Source: Streptomyces venezuelae (lineage in GTDB: Bacteria; Actinomycetota; Actinomycetes; Streptomycetales; Streptomycetaceae). Taken from it: a stretch of 64,000 nt of DNA. The stretch lies in contig NZ_CP029190.1 of NCBI RefSeq assembly GCF_008642295.1, forward strand, positions 3,029,001-3,093,000, written 5' to 3'. The notes under the pieces were generated by a model. It saw only the letters and a list, made by a program, of their open reading frames with translations, ran no database searches and had not been told where the DNA came from. Positions 19,036 through 30,220 of the stretch are shown here, one piece after another; position 1 is the first letter of the stretch; the number at the start of each line of letters is the position of its first letter. The position numbers and the translations under genes are program-made.

Positions 19036-19710
19036 CTAGCGAGGGGGCAGCTCGGCGCGGTCGAGGAGGCCGGTGCGGGCGGCCAGGGCGGCGGCTTCCA
19101 GCCGGGAGCCCACGCCCAGCTTCATCAGCACCCGCTGCACATGGGTGCGTGCGGTGCTCGGGGCGATGGCCATGCCGGCCGCGATCAGCCGGGTGTCCTC
19201 GCCCTCGGCGACCCGCACCAGCACCTCCACCTCGCGCGGGGTGAGCAGGCGCAGCAGCCGGCCGGCCTCGTCGTCGGGCTGGGCGGCGGGGTTCAGCAGT
19301 TCGGCGAAGGCCCCCTGGAGCAGCTGCGGGGCCACCGCGACCTCCCCGGCCCGGGCCTTGGCCAGGGCCCGCTCCACACCCTCGATGCGCTCGTCCTGCC
19401 GTACGTACCCGGAGGCGCCGGCGGCGAAGGCGGCGGCGATGCCGCGCGGGCTGGGCACCGGGCCCAGGACCACCACGGCGATCTGCGGGCGCTCCCGCTT
19501 GATCCGCACCACCGGCTCGAACACCCCCGGCTCGGCGGGGGCCGCGGTGCCCAGCAGGCAGACCTCGGGGGCCCGGCTGATCACCAGCTCGGCCGCGCCC
19601 GCGGCCGGCGCCGCGGCTGCCAGCACGCGGTGCCCGCGCAGCTTCAGCGCGGAGGCGAGCGCCTCGGCCAGCAGCCGGTGCTCGTCGACCACCATCACCC
19701 GTACGCCCAT
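19036..19710 (-). CDS. LuxR-type regulator with degenerate receiver
   Basis: 224 aa from the ATG at 19710. The N-terminus looks like a receiver (VRVMVVDEHRLLAEAL), but the phospho-acceptor strand reads VCLLGTAAP with Gly where Asp is expected, and the conserved Lys is Arg in SGYVRQDERI. It is therefore probably a phosphorylation-independent pseudo-receiver. The LuxR HTH is intact: LTPREVEVLVRVAEGEDTR and STARTHVQRVLMKLGVGSR. No kinase is adjacent. It belongs to the same broad class as the regulator at 16.6-17.5 kb. Target genes unknown. Confidence 0.85.
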   Translation of the reverse strand: MGVRVMVVDEHRLLAEALASALKLRGHRVLAAAAPAAGAAELVISRAPEVCLLGTAAPAEPGVFEPVVRIKRERPQIAVVVLGPVPSPRGIAAAFAAGASGYVRQDERIEGVERALAKARAGEVAVAPQLLQGAFAELLNPAAQPDDEAGRLLRLLTPREVEVLVRVAEGEDTRLIAAGMAIAPSTARTHVQRVLMKLGVGSRLEAAALAARTGLLDRAELPPR

Positions 19711-19760
19711 GTCCCGGCAAGCTACACGCTTGTTCGAGGATGCGCCGGGGTTACTGCGCA

Positions 19761-19795
19761 GAAGCCCCCGGAAGGGCGGACCTTCCGGGGGCTTC
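19761..19795 (-). terminator. Terminator hairpin after beta-propeller gene 1
   Basis: Perfect 15-bp stem GAAGCCCCCGGAAGG / CCTTCCGGGGGCTTC with loop GCGGA, 25 bp past the stop at 19820. Confidence 0.88.
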
Positions 19796-19819
19796 GGCCT
19801 GAACCGATCGGCTGCCGGG

Positions 19820-21670
19820 TCAGTGCGTGGTGAACGAGACGAAGAGGTACTGCTTCTCGATCGAACTCGAGTTGCTGATGATGTCGTCGGCGATGAACAG
19901 CCGGCCGTTGTTGTAGCGGAACTCCGACCCCGGGAGGAACTGGGTCTCCGCCCTCCGGGTGTCCTTGTCGTCCGGGTTGACCATCAGCACGGTCTGCTTC
20001 ATCGTCGCGCCGTCGATGGAGACGATCTGGCCGCCCTTGTCGTAGGGCGGGCGCTTGTACGCGATGATGTTCGACCCGTCCATGCGCAGCGGCCACATCG
20101 TGTACCGCTCGCCGGCGTCGGCCCGGTCGTTGGTCTGCTTGCCGGTGTTCAGGTCGAAGGAGAGGATCTCGTTCGTCCGCGGCCCGCCGGCGTTGCCCGT
20201 GCCCTGGTGCTCGATGGACGGCAGGTAGACCTTGCCGTTGCCGACCACGATCTTGGAGCACTCCTGCACGTCGGTGCTGTTGCACTTGGGGTCGTAGTTG
20301 CCCGAGGTGAGCGAGATGGTGGTCTTGAGGTTGCCGCTCTCGTCGACCACGAAGATGTCGCTGACGCCGGTGGCGTTCGGGGCGCTGCGGTTGACGTTCG
20401 AGACGACGACCAGCGGCTTGGTGGAGATGATCTGGCCCCACTCGATGCCCGGGGACATCTTGTACGAGTACTTCGGTGCGCCGGTGGTGGGGTCCAGGAC
20501 CTGGGCGTGCAGGGTCTGGTTGCCGATCCGGCCGCACTTGCGGAGCACGGCGAGGCCGTTCGCGTCACCCGAGTAGCCCATGTCGAAGCAGCCCTGGCCG
20601 TCGACCTTGGGCTCCCACAGGACCTTGCCGTCGGCGAGGTTCCAGGCGGCGCCGCCGTTGGTGCCGCCCGCCGCGACGGTCTGGCCGCTGACGGTGACCT
20701 CGTCGAAGGAGACCTTGTCGTCACCGCCGGTGGTGGACTTGGCGTCGCCGGACCAGAGCAGCTTCCCGGCGTTGAGGTCGAGGACGCCGACCTTGCTGCA
20801 CTTGGGGAACTTCTTGTCGGCGGTCGGCAGGAAGTCCTGGAAGAGGATGGCCGCCTTGTTGTCGGAGGACTGCGGGCTGGCGGCGCAGATGTGCGCCGGC
20901 AGCGGGATCGTCCACTTCTGGCTGCCGTTGTCCAGGTTGTAGCCGACGACCTTGGCGATGTCCGACTTGGCGTACACCGAGTCGGTGAGCCAGGAGCCGT
21001 GGGTGCCGATGGTGTTGTAGCCGCCGTCGGGGTCTGCGGGCACCTTGGGCTGCTCGACGTTGATCAGGGTCTTGGACTGGGTCTTGCCCGTCGCCTTCTC
21101 GGAGCCGCCGGAACCGCCGGAGCCGCCCGGCTTGTCCTCGCCTCCGGGGCTCTGCGAGCCCTGGGCCACGGGCTTGGTCCCGCCCTCGTCGCCGTCGGTG
21201 CCGGAGGCCAGCCAGACGCCGCCGGCCACGATCACGGCGATCGCGACGACCGCCGCGCCGATGATCATCAGCTGGTTGCGCTTGGCGTTGCCGCCTGTGC
21301 CCTGGCCTCCGCCGACCGGGGCCATGGGGGCGGGCGGCGGGGTGTGCGCGCCCTGCGGGAACCCGTAGCCGGGCGCCGGCGGCGGGGTCTGCGGATAGCC
21401 GTACGACTGCTGCGGGTAACCGTAGCTCGGCTGCCCGGGCTGCCCGGGCTGTGCAGGGGCGCCGAAGCCGGGCTGGGCGGCCGGCGGCTGCGGCGGGGCC
21501 ACGGGCTGCTGCGGCGGGACCGCGGGCTGCTGCGGAGGCGTCGGCGGGAGCGGCGGAGGCGCACCGAAGCCACCGGGCGCGGGCTCCTGCGGCGCGCCGA
21601 ACCCGCCCGCGGGCGGCTGGTTCGGCGGCTGCGGGGGCTGGTTCGGCGGGGGTGGGGGCGGGGTGCTCAT
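19820..21670 (-). CDS. Membrane-anchored PQQ-type beta-propeller protein 1
   Basis: 616 aa. Residues 1-130 are a low-complexity cytoplasmic tail of Pro, Gln and Gly with YGYPQ repeats. One membrane span at ~134-155 (LMIIGAAVVAIAVIVAGGVW) places the rest outside. After a Gly/Ser/Lys linker the extracytoplasmic part has repeated blades such as VGYNLDNGSQKWTIPL, VGVLDLNAGKLLWSGD and ILSFDLNTGKQTNDRA, a PQQ-binding-like or WD-like propeller. It also has paired cysteines (CAASPQ, KCSKVG). The downstream-encoded protein at 21.7-23.3 kb is a paralogue. Such proteins are widespread in streptomycetes; a scaffold or BamB-like role is possible but unproven, and no PQQ enzyme residues are evident. Confidence 0.85.
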   Translation of the reverse strand: MSTPPPPPPNQPPQPPNQPPAGGFGAPQEPAPGGFGAPPPLPPTPPQQPAVPPQQPVAPPQPPAAQPGFGAPAQPGQPGQPSYGYPQQSYGYPQTPPPAPGYGFPQGAHTPPPAPMAPVGGGQGTGGNAKRNQLMIIGAAVVAIAVIVAGGVWLASGTDGDEGGTKPVAQGSQSPGGEDKPGGSGGSGGSEKATGKTQSKTLINVEQPKVPADPDGGYNTIGTHGSWLTDSVYAKSDIAKVVGYNLDNGSQKWTIPLPAHICAASPQSSDNKAAILFQDFLPTADKKFPKCSKVGVLDLNAGKLLWSGDAKSTTGGDDKVSFDEVTVSGQTVAAGGTNGGAAWNLADGKVLWEPKVDGQGCFDMGYSGDANGLAVLRKCGRIGNQTLHAQVLDPTTGAPKYSYKMSPGIEWGQIISTKPLVVVSNVNRSAPNATGVSDIFVVDESGNLKTTISLTSGNYDPKCNSTDVQECSKIVVGNGKVYLPSIEHQGTGNAGGPRTNEILSFDLNTGKQTNDRADAGERYTMWPLRMDGSNIIAYKRPPYDKGGQIVSIDGATMKQTVLMVNPDDKDTRRAETQFLPGSEFRYNNGRLFIADDIISNSSSIEKQYLFVSFTTH

Positions 21671-21693
21671 GGGGTTCTACTGCCTCTCGTCGT

Positions 21694-23340
21694 TCACTTG
21701 CCGAAGACCATCAGGAATTTCTCCGGACCCTGGCTCCTGCCGGACAGGCGCGTCGCGGAGAGGAAGAGCCGGCCGCCGGCGTAGTCGATCTGCGGGTTGA
21801 AGAACCCGTTCTCGACCGGGGCGGCCACGCCCGAGGGATTGCGCAGCAGGGTGGTCGGCTTGCCCCCGCCGGCCGGGAAGGACAGCACTTCGCCGCCCTT
21901 GTCGTAGTCGGGCTCGAGGTAGGCGATCAGGTTGCCGCCCTCGGCCTTCAGCGGGACCGCGGAGCGGCCCTGGCCGGCCGGGTGCCGCCATTTGATCTTG
22001 CCGGTGCCCAGGTCGAAGGCGACGATCTCGTTGGAGTCGCCCTCGGTGGGCAGGTAGACGGTGTTGGCGGGGCCGTCCACCACCACACCGGTGCAGGCCT
22101 GCGGCCCGGAGAAGATGGAGATCCCGCAGCGGGCCGAGAACTTGCCCTCGCCGGTGAGCTGGCTGCGCAGTTTGCCGTCGGGGCCGAAGACCGCGATGAC
22201 GCGTTCCTTGGTCGCCTTCTTGGTCGCGTCCACGACCAGCGGGTCGGTGGAGTACACCCGGCTGACGTTCCAGCCCTCGGCCCACTTGTAGTTCCAGAGG
22301 GCCTTTCCGGTGGCCGGGTCGAGGCCCTGCAGCTCCTCGGCGTTGTTGCCGCAGCCGGCGATCGCGACCAGCTTGGCGCCGCCGGCCAGGGAGTCGGGCT
22401 TGCAGCCCTGGTCGGGGGGACCGAACAGCTTGTCGCCGGTGCTCATTTTGAAGGCGCTGGCCTTGCCGAGCCGGCTGACGCCGAGGGTGTCCCCGGTGAT
22501 GGACAGGCTGGGCGAGCTCATGATGTCGAAGGCGCCCTCCTTGGGCACCTCCTTCGTCCAGCCCTCCTTGCCGGCCTTCAGGTCGACCTGCTTCATCTGG
22601 TCGCAGTCGGCGCTGCTGGACTCGCCGTTCTTGAACATGAGGACGGTCTTGCCGTCGGCCGTGGCCTGGCCGGTGGCGGCGCAGATCTCGGCGGGGAAGG
22701 AGACGGTCCAGCGCTGCTTTCCGTCGGCCGCGCCATAGGCGGTGACGGATTTGTAGACGGCCTTGACCACGGTGTCGCCCACCACCCACTGGGCGGGGCC
22801 CTCGGCGCCGCTGCCGGGCAGCTCGATCTCGTTCGTCTTCAGCCAGAGGACCTTGTCCTCGCCGGGCTTGCGGCCGGCGTTGAGGTCCTCGTTCTCGGCG
22901 CGGCCGGTGCCGTTGCCGTCGCCGTCGTCCACCGAGGCGTCCGGGGACGGGGCGCCGGGCTTGGCGTCGCCGCTCGCGCTCGACGACGGCTGGGCGACGG
23001 GCTCCTTCTTGCCCTCGCCGTCGGCGAAGAGGAAGAACCCGCCGGTACCGAGGGCGAGTACGCCGGCCACTGCGGCGGCGATCAGGATGGTCGTCTTCCG
23101 CTTGGCCGGGTGACCGGCGCCGGGCGGCGGGCCGGGCGGCATCGGCGGCGGGTACCCGTACCCCACGGGCTGCTGCGCGTACTGCGGCGGCTGCGGGGGC
23201 TGTTGCGGCTGCGGGGGCTGCTGCGGCTGCTGCGGTTGCCCCGCGTACGGGTTGGGGCCCGGCTGCGGGTGCCCGTACCCCTGTTGCGGCGGACCGGGCA
23301 GGTGCCCGTAACCCTCGGGAACCGGGGGCGGGTTCGTCAT
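21694..23340 (-). CDS. Membrane-anchored PQQ-type beta-propeller protein 2
   Basis: 548 aa, paralogous to the next gene in the same direction (23 bp between them). The Pro/Gln-rich cytoplasmic tail (1-80, runs of QQPPQP) is followed by KRK and one membrane span at ~84-105, then an acidic linker and propeller blades such as LQGLDPATGKALWNYKWAEG and IVAFDLGTGKIKWRHPAG. Cys pairs (CAATGQ, CGISIFSGPQAC) suggest extracytoplasmic disulphides. Gene order and spacing imply one operon; the pair may form a heteromeric complex. Function unknown. Confidence 0.85.
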   Translation of the reverse strand: MTNPPPVPEGYGHLPGPPQQGYGHPQPGPNPYAGQPQQPQQPPQPQQPPQPPQYAQQPVGYGYPPPMPPGPPPGAGHPAKRKTTILIAAAVAGVLALGTGGFFLFADGEGKKEPVAQPSSSASGDAKPGAPSPDASVDDGDGNGTGRAENEDLNAGRKPGEDKVLWLKTNEIELPGSGAEGPAQWVVGDTVVKAVYKSVTAYGAADGKQRWTVSFPAEICAATGQATADGKTVLMFKNGESSSADCDQMKQVDLKAGKEGWTKEVPKEGAFDIMSSPSLSITGDTLGVSRLGKASAFKMSTGDKLFGPPDQGCKPDSLAGGAKLVAIAGCGNNAEELQGLDPATGKALWNYKWAEGWNVSRVYSTDPLVVDATKKATKERVIAVFGPDGKLRSQLTGEGKFSARCGISIFSGPQACTGVVVDGPANTVYLPTEGDSNEIVAFDLGTGKIKWRHPAGQGRSAVPLKAEGGNLIAYLEPDYDKGGEVLSFPAGGGKPTTLLRNPSGVAAPVENGFFNPQIDYAGGRLFLSATRLSGRSQGPEKFLMVFGK

Positions 23341-23407
23341 CAGCGCATACCTTCGGCGTCAGGAGTCGTGGGGGGATGACCTTTGTACCACCCGGCCCCG
23401 ACAGCGG

Positions 23408-23450
23408 ACGGGCCGGTCGCACCCCTGTTCCCAAGGGAGGACCGGCCCGT
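23408..23450 (-). terminator. Terminator hairpin after ABC-F gene
   Basis: ACGGGCCGGTC / GACCGGCCCGT (11 bp, perfect) with a 21-nt loop, 24 bp past the ABC-F stop and just upstream of the beta-propeller gene. Confidence 0.65.
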
Positions 23451-23473
23451 GACGCCGCCGTTATGTCGCCGGC

Positions 23474-25273
<1,800 letters not shown>

Positions 25274-25300
25274 CAGACGCGCTCCAGGGAAAGGGATGGA

Positions 25301-26623
25301 TCAGCCCCTCAGCCTAACCTTCCCGCCGGGTCCGCAGCGCTCCACGAGCAGCCAGCCGCCGAGCACCATCCCGACGGCGAGGGGGGCGCTGACCGGGACC
25401 GCGACGAGTACGGCGGTCCGGCCCTCCAGCAGCCCGCCGAGCCCGGTCATGGACAGCCCGAGGACCCCGAACAGGCAGAGGCCGATGCCGAGGGCGGAGA
25501 GCGGGCCGGAGCCGGGGGCGGGGCGGCTGCCGGCCGGCGCCTCGAACCGGCGGAACAGGGCGACGAGGGCGGCGGTGCCGAGCGCGGCCAGCACGAGCCG
25601 TACGGGGACCTGGGCCCACCAGGCGGCGGTGGCGGGCTCCGGCAGGGCGAGGCCGAGGGCGAGCTGTGCGGCGTACACGGCGAGCATGGCGGTGAGGTGC
25701 CAGAGGAAGGCGGTCATGGCGATGCCGTTGGCGGCGACGACGGTACGCCACACCCGGGGGCGGGCCAGCAGGGCGGCGGCGGGCCGCCGGAGCAGCTCGA
25801 CGGCGCCGGTCAGCCACAGGCCGTGGCAGAGCAGGGCGAAGGTGGGCGGTGCCATGTTGGACACCTTCTCCCCGGGCATCCCGACCATGGAGAGCGGGTA
25901 CGGCCCGAGAGTCACCAGCAGCACGGCCCCGGCGAGCCCGGCGGCGGCGAGGGCGGCGGGCCGGGTGATCCTTCCGTCGGCCCGCAGGAAGCCGAGCTGG
26001 TGCACGGCGAGCCAGACGAAGGCGAAGTTGAGGAATTCCACGTACGGCGCCCCGGCGGCGAACCGCAGCAGGTCCACGGCCCCGGCGGCGGCGACCAGCC
26101 CGCCGAAGGCCCCCCACCCGTAGCGCTCGTGCAGCTTCAGCAGCGGCGGGGTGAAGGCGACCATGGCGAGGTAGATCCCGATGAACCACAGCGGCTGCGT
26201 GATCACCCGCAGCGCGGCCCCGGTGAGCCCGCTGCCGCCCCCGGCGAGCTGGATGCCGAGCGCGAGCACGGCCCAGACGAGGACGAACACCAGGGTGGGC
26301 CGCAGCAGCCGCTGCAGCCGGGCCCGCAGGAACACGGCGTAGACGGGGGTGCCGGGCTGCCGCCGGACCAGCGACCGGTAGGACAGCGCGTGCGAGAACC
26401 CGCCGACGAAGAAGAACACCGGCATGATCTGCAGCCCCCAGGTGAGCACCTGGAGTCCGGGCACCACGGCGAGCAGGTTCCCCATCTGCCCGTCGGCGCT
26501 GACGGCGGCCATCAGCCAGTGCCCGAGCACCACGGTCCCGAGCGAGGCGACCCGCAGCAGATCGATGTACCGGTCCCGCCCGGCGGGTGTGGCGGCGGCG
26601 AGTTCGGCGGTGGTGTGTCCCAT
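25301..26623 (-). CDS. Acyltransferase 3 family membrane protein
   Basis: 440 aa with about ten hydrophobic spans. The family's catalytic His region is seen near the N-terminus: RYIDLLRVASLGTVVLGHW, followed by MPVFFFVGGFSHALSYRSL. Family members transfer acyl groups to extracytoplasmic sugars, lipids or peptidoglycan. It lies 27 bp beyond the ABC-F start on the same strand and could be co-transcribed with it. No sugar or natural-product cluster is nearby, so the acceptor is unknown. Confidence 0.88.
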   Translation of the reverse strand: MGHTTAELAAATPAGRDRYIDLLRVASLGTVVLGHWLMAAVSADGQMGNLLAVVPGLQVLTWGLQIMPVFFFVGGFSHALSYRSLVRRQPGTPVYAVFLRARLQRLLRPTLVFVLVWAVLALGIQLAGGGSGLTGAALRVITQPLWFIGIYLAMVAFTPPLLKLHERYGWGAFGGLVAAAGAVDLLRFAAGAPYVEFLNFAFVWLAVHQLGFLRADGRITRPAALAAAGLAGAVLLVTLGPYPLSMVGMPGEKVSNMAPPTFALLCHGLWLTGAVELLRRPAAALLARPRVWRTVVAANGIAMTAFLWHLTAMLAVYAAQLALGLALPEPATAAWWAQVPVRLVLAALGTAALVALFRRFEAPAGSRPAPGSGPLSALGIGLCLFGVLGLSMTGLGGLLEGRTAVLVAVPVSAPLAVGMVLGGWLLVERCGPGGKVRLRG

Positions 26624-26663
26624 GCGGACACGTTCGCGCGCCGCTCCTGGCCGCCGACACCGT

Positions 26664-26694
26664 GCCGGTACTCATATCCGATCTGAGTACCGGC
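26664..26694. promoter_or_regulatory. Inverted repeat upstream of acyltransferase gene
   Basis: Perfect 11-bp arms GCCGGTACTCA / TGAGTACCGGC separated by 9 bp, 41 bp upstream of the acyltransferase start and 97 bp past the ispE stop. It could be an operator for a TetR-like dimer or the ispE terminator; its position near the start codon favours an operator. Confidence 0.5.
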
Positions 26695-26790
26695 TTCAGC
26701 CGAGCCGTACGGCCCGGCTGCCCAGGCGCCGCTCACACGGCGGCCTCGCGGCCCTCAGCCTGGCCTCGGCGGGCCCGGCCGGGCCGGGGT

Positions 26791-27699
26791 TCACGGGAGC
26801 AGGACGGTCGCGCCCGGGGCCGGGGAGGTGGCGGTGCGGGTGGTGCGGCAGGTGGCGGAGGCTTCCAGGGCGGCGGCCACCTTGAGGGCGGCTTCCGGGT
26901 CGCGGACCAGGAAGGCCGTGGTGGGGCCGGAGCCGGAGACCAGGGCGGCCAGGGCGCCCGCGCCGAGGCCGGCGTCCAGGGTGGCGGCCAGCTGCGGGCG
27001 CAGCGAGAGGGCGGCCGGCTGGAGGTCGTTGGCCAGGTTCGCGGCCAGGGCGTCCGGGTCGCCGGAGCGCAGGGCCGCGAGGAGGGCGGGCGAGGCGGCC
27101 GGCTCGGGGACGGCGGTGCCGGCGGTGAGGCGGTCGAACTCGCGGAACACCGCGGGGGTGGACAGGCCGCCGTCGGCGACGGCGAACACCCAGTGGAAGG
27201 TGCCCGCTTCGAGCGGGGTGAGGTGCTCGCCGCGGCCGGTGCCGAGGGCGGCGGCCCCGACCAGGCTGAACGGGACGTCGCTGCCGAGTTCGGCGCAGAT
27301 GTCGAGGAGATCGGCGCGCGGGGTGTCCAGGCCCCACAGGGTGTCGCAGGCGAGCAGGGCGCCGGCGCCGTCCGCGCTGCCGCCCGCCATGCCTCCGGCC
27401 ACCGGGATGTTCTTGGCGATGTGCAGGTGGACGGCGGGTTCGAGGCCGTGCCGGGCGGCGAGCAGCTCGGCGGCGCGGGCCGCCAGGTTGGTGCGGTCCA
27501 GCGGGACCTGGCCGGCGTCCGGCCCCTCGCAGGTGATGCGCAGGGAGTCGGCCGGGGTGGCGGTGACCTCGTCGTAGAGGGAGACGGCGAGGAAGACGTT
27601 GGCCAGGTCGTGGAAGCCGTCGGGGCGGGCGGCGCCCACCGCCAGCTGGACGTTGACCTTCGCGGGGACGCGTACGGTGACGCGGCGGTCGGGGCTCAC
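26791..27699 (-). CDS. ispE: 4-diphosphocytidyl-2-C-methyl-D-erythritol kinase
   Basis: 302 aa from a GTG at 27699. Phosphorylates CDP-methylerythritol in the MEP pathway of isoprenoid precursor synthesis. GHMP-kinase signatures: [21 protein letters not shown], the ATP loop [19 protein letters not shown], and the C-terminal [10 protein letters not shown]. Start overlaps the rsmA stop by 4 bp (GTGA), indicating coupling with rsmA and the Rpf gene. Confidence 0.95.
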   Translation of the reverse strand: MSPDRRVTVRVPAKVNVQLAVGAARPDGFHDLANVFLAVSLYDEVTATPADSLRITCEGPDAGQVPLDRTNLAARAAELLAARHGLEPAVHLHIAKNIPVAGGMAGGSADGAGALLACDTLWGLDTPRADLLDICAELGSDVPFSLVGAAALGTGRGEHLTPLEAGTFHWVFAVADGGLSTPAVFREFDRLTAGTAVPEPAASPALLAALRSGDPDALAANLANDLQPAALSLRPQLAATLDAGLGAGALAALVSGSGPTTAFLVRDPEAALKVAAALEASATCRTTRTATSPAPGATVLLP

Positions 27700-28619
27700 A
27701 GGGCGGGCCTCTCGGCAGCGGGCTTGTGCTCGGCGATCGCCGCGAACTCCTCGACCGTGAGGGCCTCGCCGCGGGCCTGCGGGGAGATCCCGGCGCCGAC
27801 CAGGGCCGCTTCGGCGGCGGCCGGGGAGCCCGCCCAGCCGGCCAGGGCGGCCCGCAGGGTCTTGCGGCGCTGGGCGAAGGCGGCGTCGACCACGGCGAAG
27901 ACCTCGGCCTTGGTGGCGGTGGTCTTGACCGGCTCGGTGCGGCGGACCAGGGATACCAGCCCGGAGTCGACGTTGGGGGCCGGCCAGAACACGTTGCGGC
28001 CGATCGCACCGGCCCGCTTGACCTCCGCGTACCAGTTGGCCTTGACCGAGGGCACGCCGTACACCTTGTTGCCGGGCCCGGCGGCGAGCCGGTCGGCGAC
28101 CTCGGCCTGGACCATGACGAGGGTGCGCTCGATGGTCGGGAACCGGTCCAGCATGTGCAGCAGGACCGGCACCGCCACGTTGTACGGGAGGTTGGCGACC
28201 AGTGCGGTGGGGGCCGGGCCGGGCAGCTCCTGCACGAGCATGGCGTCGGAGTGGACCAGCGCGAAGCTGTCCTTGCGCTGCGGCAGCCGGGCCTCGATGG
28301 TGGCGGGCAGTGCGGCGGCCAGGATGTCGTCGATCTCGACGGCGGTGACGTGCGCGGCGGCCTCCAGCAGCGCGAGCGTCAGGGAGCCGAGGCCCGGTCC
28401 GACCTCGACGACCACGTCCTCGGGGCGGACCCCGGCGGTGCGCACGATCCGGCGCACGGTGTTGGCGTCGATGACGAAGTTCTGGCCCTTCTGCTTCGTC
28501 GGGCGCACGCCGAGCACCGCGGCGAGTTCGCGGATGTCGGCGGGCCCGAGGAGGGCGTCGGCAGCCGTGTCGGGGGCTTCGTTGGCTTCGGGCGTCGCGG
28601 GGGGCTCAGTGGTGCTCAC
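27696..28619 (-). CDS. rsmA: 16S rRNA dimethyladenosine methyltransferase
   Basis: 307 aa. Dimethylates two adjacent adenosines near the 3' end of 16S rRNA (KsgA). Motifs: [13 protein letters not shown] motif [27 protein letters not shown], and the catalytic [12 protein letters not shown] start at 28619 overlaps the Rpf stop; its own stop overlaps ispE. It has an N-terminal extension of ~25 residues rich in Ala, Glu and Pro. Confidence 0.95.
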   Translation of the reverse strand: MSTTEPPATPEANEAPDTAADALLGPADIRELAAVLGVRPTKQKGQNFVIDANTVRRIVRTAGVRPEDVVVEVGPGLGSLTLALLEAAAHVTAVEIDDILAAALPATIEARLPQRKDSFALVHSDAMLVQELPGPAPTALVANLPYNVAVPVLLHMLDRFPTIERTLVMVQAEVADRLAAGPGNKVYGVPSVKANWYAEVKRAGAIGRNVFWPAPNVDSGLVSLVRRTEPVKTTATKAEVFAVVDAAFAQRRKTLRAALAGWAGSPAAAEAALVGAGISPQARGEALTVEEFAAIAEHKPAAERPAL

Positions 28620-30118
28620 CGGTAAAGCCTACGGCCGCAGTGCGGCCACGGACTCGCCCCCCGCTGCACGTAGAGCTTCTTGGCCCGGAACGTCTGCTCG
28701 GCGGCGCTCGCGTCCTGGGGCCGGCCGCTGCCGCCGAGGCCCTGCCAGGTGCGTACGTCGAACTGGTAGAGGCCGCCGTAGGTGCCGGACGGGTCGGTGG
28801 CGGCGGGCCGGCCGCCGGACTCGCAGTGGGCGAGGGCGCCCCAGTTGAGGCCGTCGGCTCCGTCGACGGAGCTGGGCAGCGGCCTGGTGCCGACCTTGAT
28901 CAGGGCGTCGACGGGTTCCCGGACCGTCTCCTCGGCGATCCGGCGGGGCTTCTGCCGGACTCCGTTGACGGTCCGCAGGGCGAAGGTGACCCGGCGGGCA
29001 CCGGGCCGGCCGGCCCGTTCGACGACCTCGGTGCCGGCGAACAGGCCCGGGTCCCTGACCTTCTTCGTCTCGTAGGGGATCTGCTCCTCGCGGACCTCCC
29101 GGCTGCCGGTGATCCGCAGCACGGTGACGGTCTGGCCGTCGCGCGGGAAGGAGTCGGGGGGCACCGAGGTGGTGTCCTGCCCGTTGAGGCCGATCCCGGC
29201 CTGGTCGAGGGCTTCCCGGACGGTGGCCGCATTGGTGCGGATGGTGCGTTCGCGGCCGTCGGCCATGAAGGTCACGCTGCGCTCGGTGCGGACGTTCAGG
29301 GCGAGTCCGCTGCGCGGCACGGGGGCGGTGCGGGGGGCGGAGAGGTGGGCCCCTTCGACGCGCACGCCGAGCTGGCGGAGGGCGGTTTCGACGGTGTCGG
29401 CGGTGGTCCACAGCTCGCGGTGCTCGCCGTCGAGGGTGAGGCGGAGCGGGCGGCCGTAGCGGACGACGATCTCGTCGCCGTCGTCGAGGTCGGCGGTGCG
29501 GGCCGGGGCCACCAGGTCGTGGACGCCGACGCCGACGCCTTCCCGCCGGAGCAGTTCACCGACGTCGTCGGCGAAGGTGTGGAGGGTGCGGGGGACCCCG
29601 TCCACGGTGAGGTGGACGGATTTGTCGGCGGCGACGAAGGCGGAGGTGCCGCCGGCGAGGAAGGCGACGACCAGGGCCTGCGGGACGATCCGCCGCCAGC
29701 CGTCGGTGCCGCCGCCGGCCCCGCCCCGTCGGGCCCGGGCGGCGGCCCGGCCGCCGGGGGCCGGGGCGGGGGCGGGGACCGGGGCGGCGGAGCCGGCGGC
29801 GGGGGGTTTGCGGCGGCGGCCGGCGCGCGGACCGGGGAGGCCGTTCGGCACCGGGTCCGGCAGGGTGTCCGGCAGGACGGCGGAGGGCAGGGTGTCGGGC
29901 AGCGCTTCCGGGCCGCCGTAGGGGCCGCCGTACGGATCGGCGTACCCCTCGGTGTACCGGTCGGCGTACGGACCGGGATACGGGTCGCGGTCGGGATACG
30001 GGTCGGCATACGGATCGGGGTAGCCCGCGGCGGGCGCGCCGGGGTACGGCTGTGCGTACGGGTCCGGATCGCGGTACGGATCGGCGTACGTGTCCGTGTA
30101 CGGCTGGGTATCGCTCAC
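28616..30118 (-). CDS. RpfB-like resuscitation-promoting factor (DUF348-G5-transglycosylase)
   Basis: 500 aa from a GTG at 30118 with GGAG 8 nt upstream. Residues 1-70 are a tyrosine-rich tail of repeated DPY/PYxDPY units, followed by a basic and Ala-Pro segment. One membrane span at ~145-164 anchors the protein, and the remainder is outside: three DUF348 domains (e.g. [19 protein letters not shown]), a G5 domain ([19 protein letters not shown]), and a lysozyme-like transglycosylase domain from ~425 with catalytic Glu433 in AHCESGG and a late Cys pair. These factors cleave peptidoglycan to promote germination or growth resumption. The 3' end overlaps rsmA. Confidence 0.92.
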   Translation of the reverse strand: MSDTQPYTDTYADPYRDPDPYAQPYPGAPAAGYPDPYADPYPDRDPYPGPYADRYTEGYADPYGGPYGGPEALPDTLPSAVLPDTLPDPVPNGLPGPRAGRRRKPPAAGSAAPVPAPAPAPGGRAAARARRGGAGGGTDGWRRIVPQALVVAFLAGGTSAFVAADKSVHLTVDGVPRTLHTFADDVGELLRREGVGVGVHDLVAPARTADLDDGDEIVVRYGRPLRLTLDGEHRELWTTADTVETALRQLGVRVEGAHLSAPRTAPVPRSGLALNVRTERSVTFMADGRERTIRTNAATVREALDQAGIGLNGQDTTSVPPDSFPRDGQTVTVLRITGSREVREEQIPYETKKVRDPGLFAGTEVVERAGRPGARRVTFALRTVNGVRQKPRRIAEETVREPVDALIKVGTRPLPSSVDGADGLNWGALAHCESGGRPAATDPSGTYGGLYQFDVRTWQGLGGSGRPQDASAAEQTFRAKKLYVQRGASPWPHCGRRLYR

Positions 30119-30220
30119 GACGCTCGCTCCACTGGTCCGGCCGGCCCTGGTTCGGGCACGGGACACTAGCGGAGCGATGGTCACACAGGAAAACCGGGTG
30201 GCTACCCAGCGTGTCGGATG

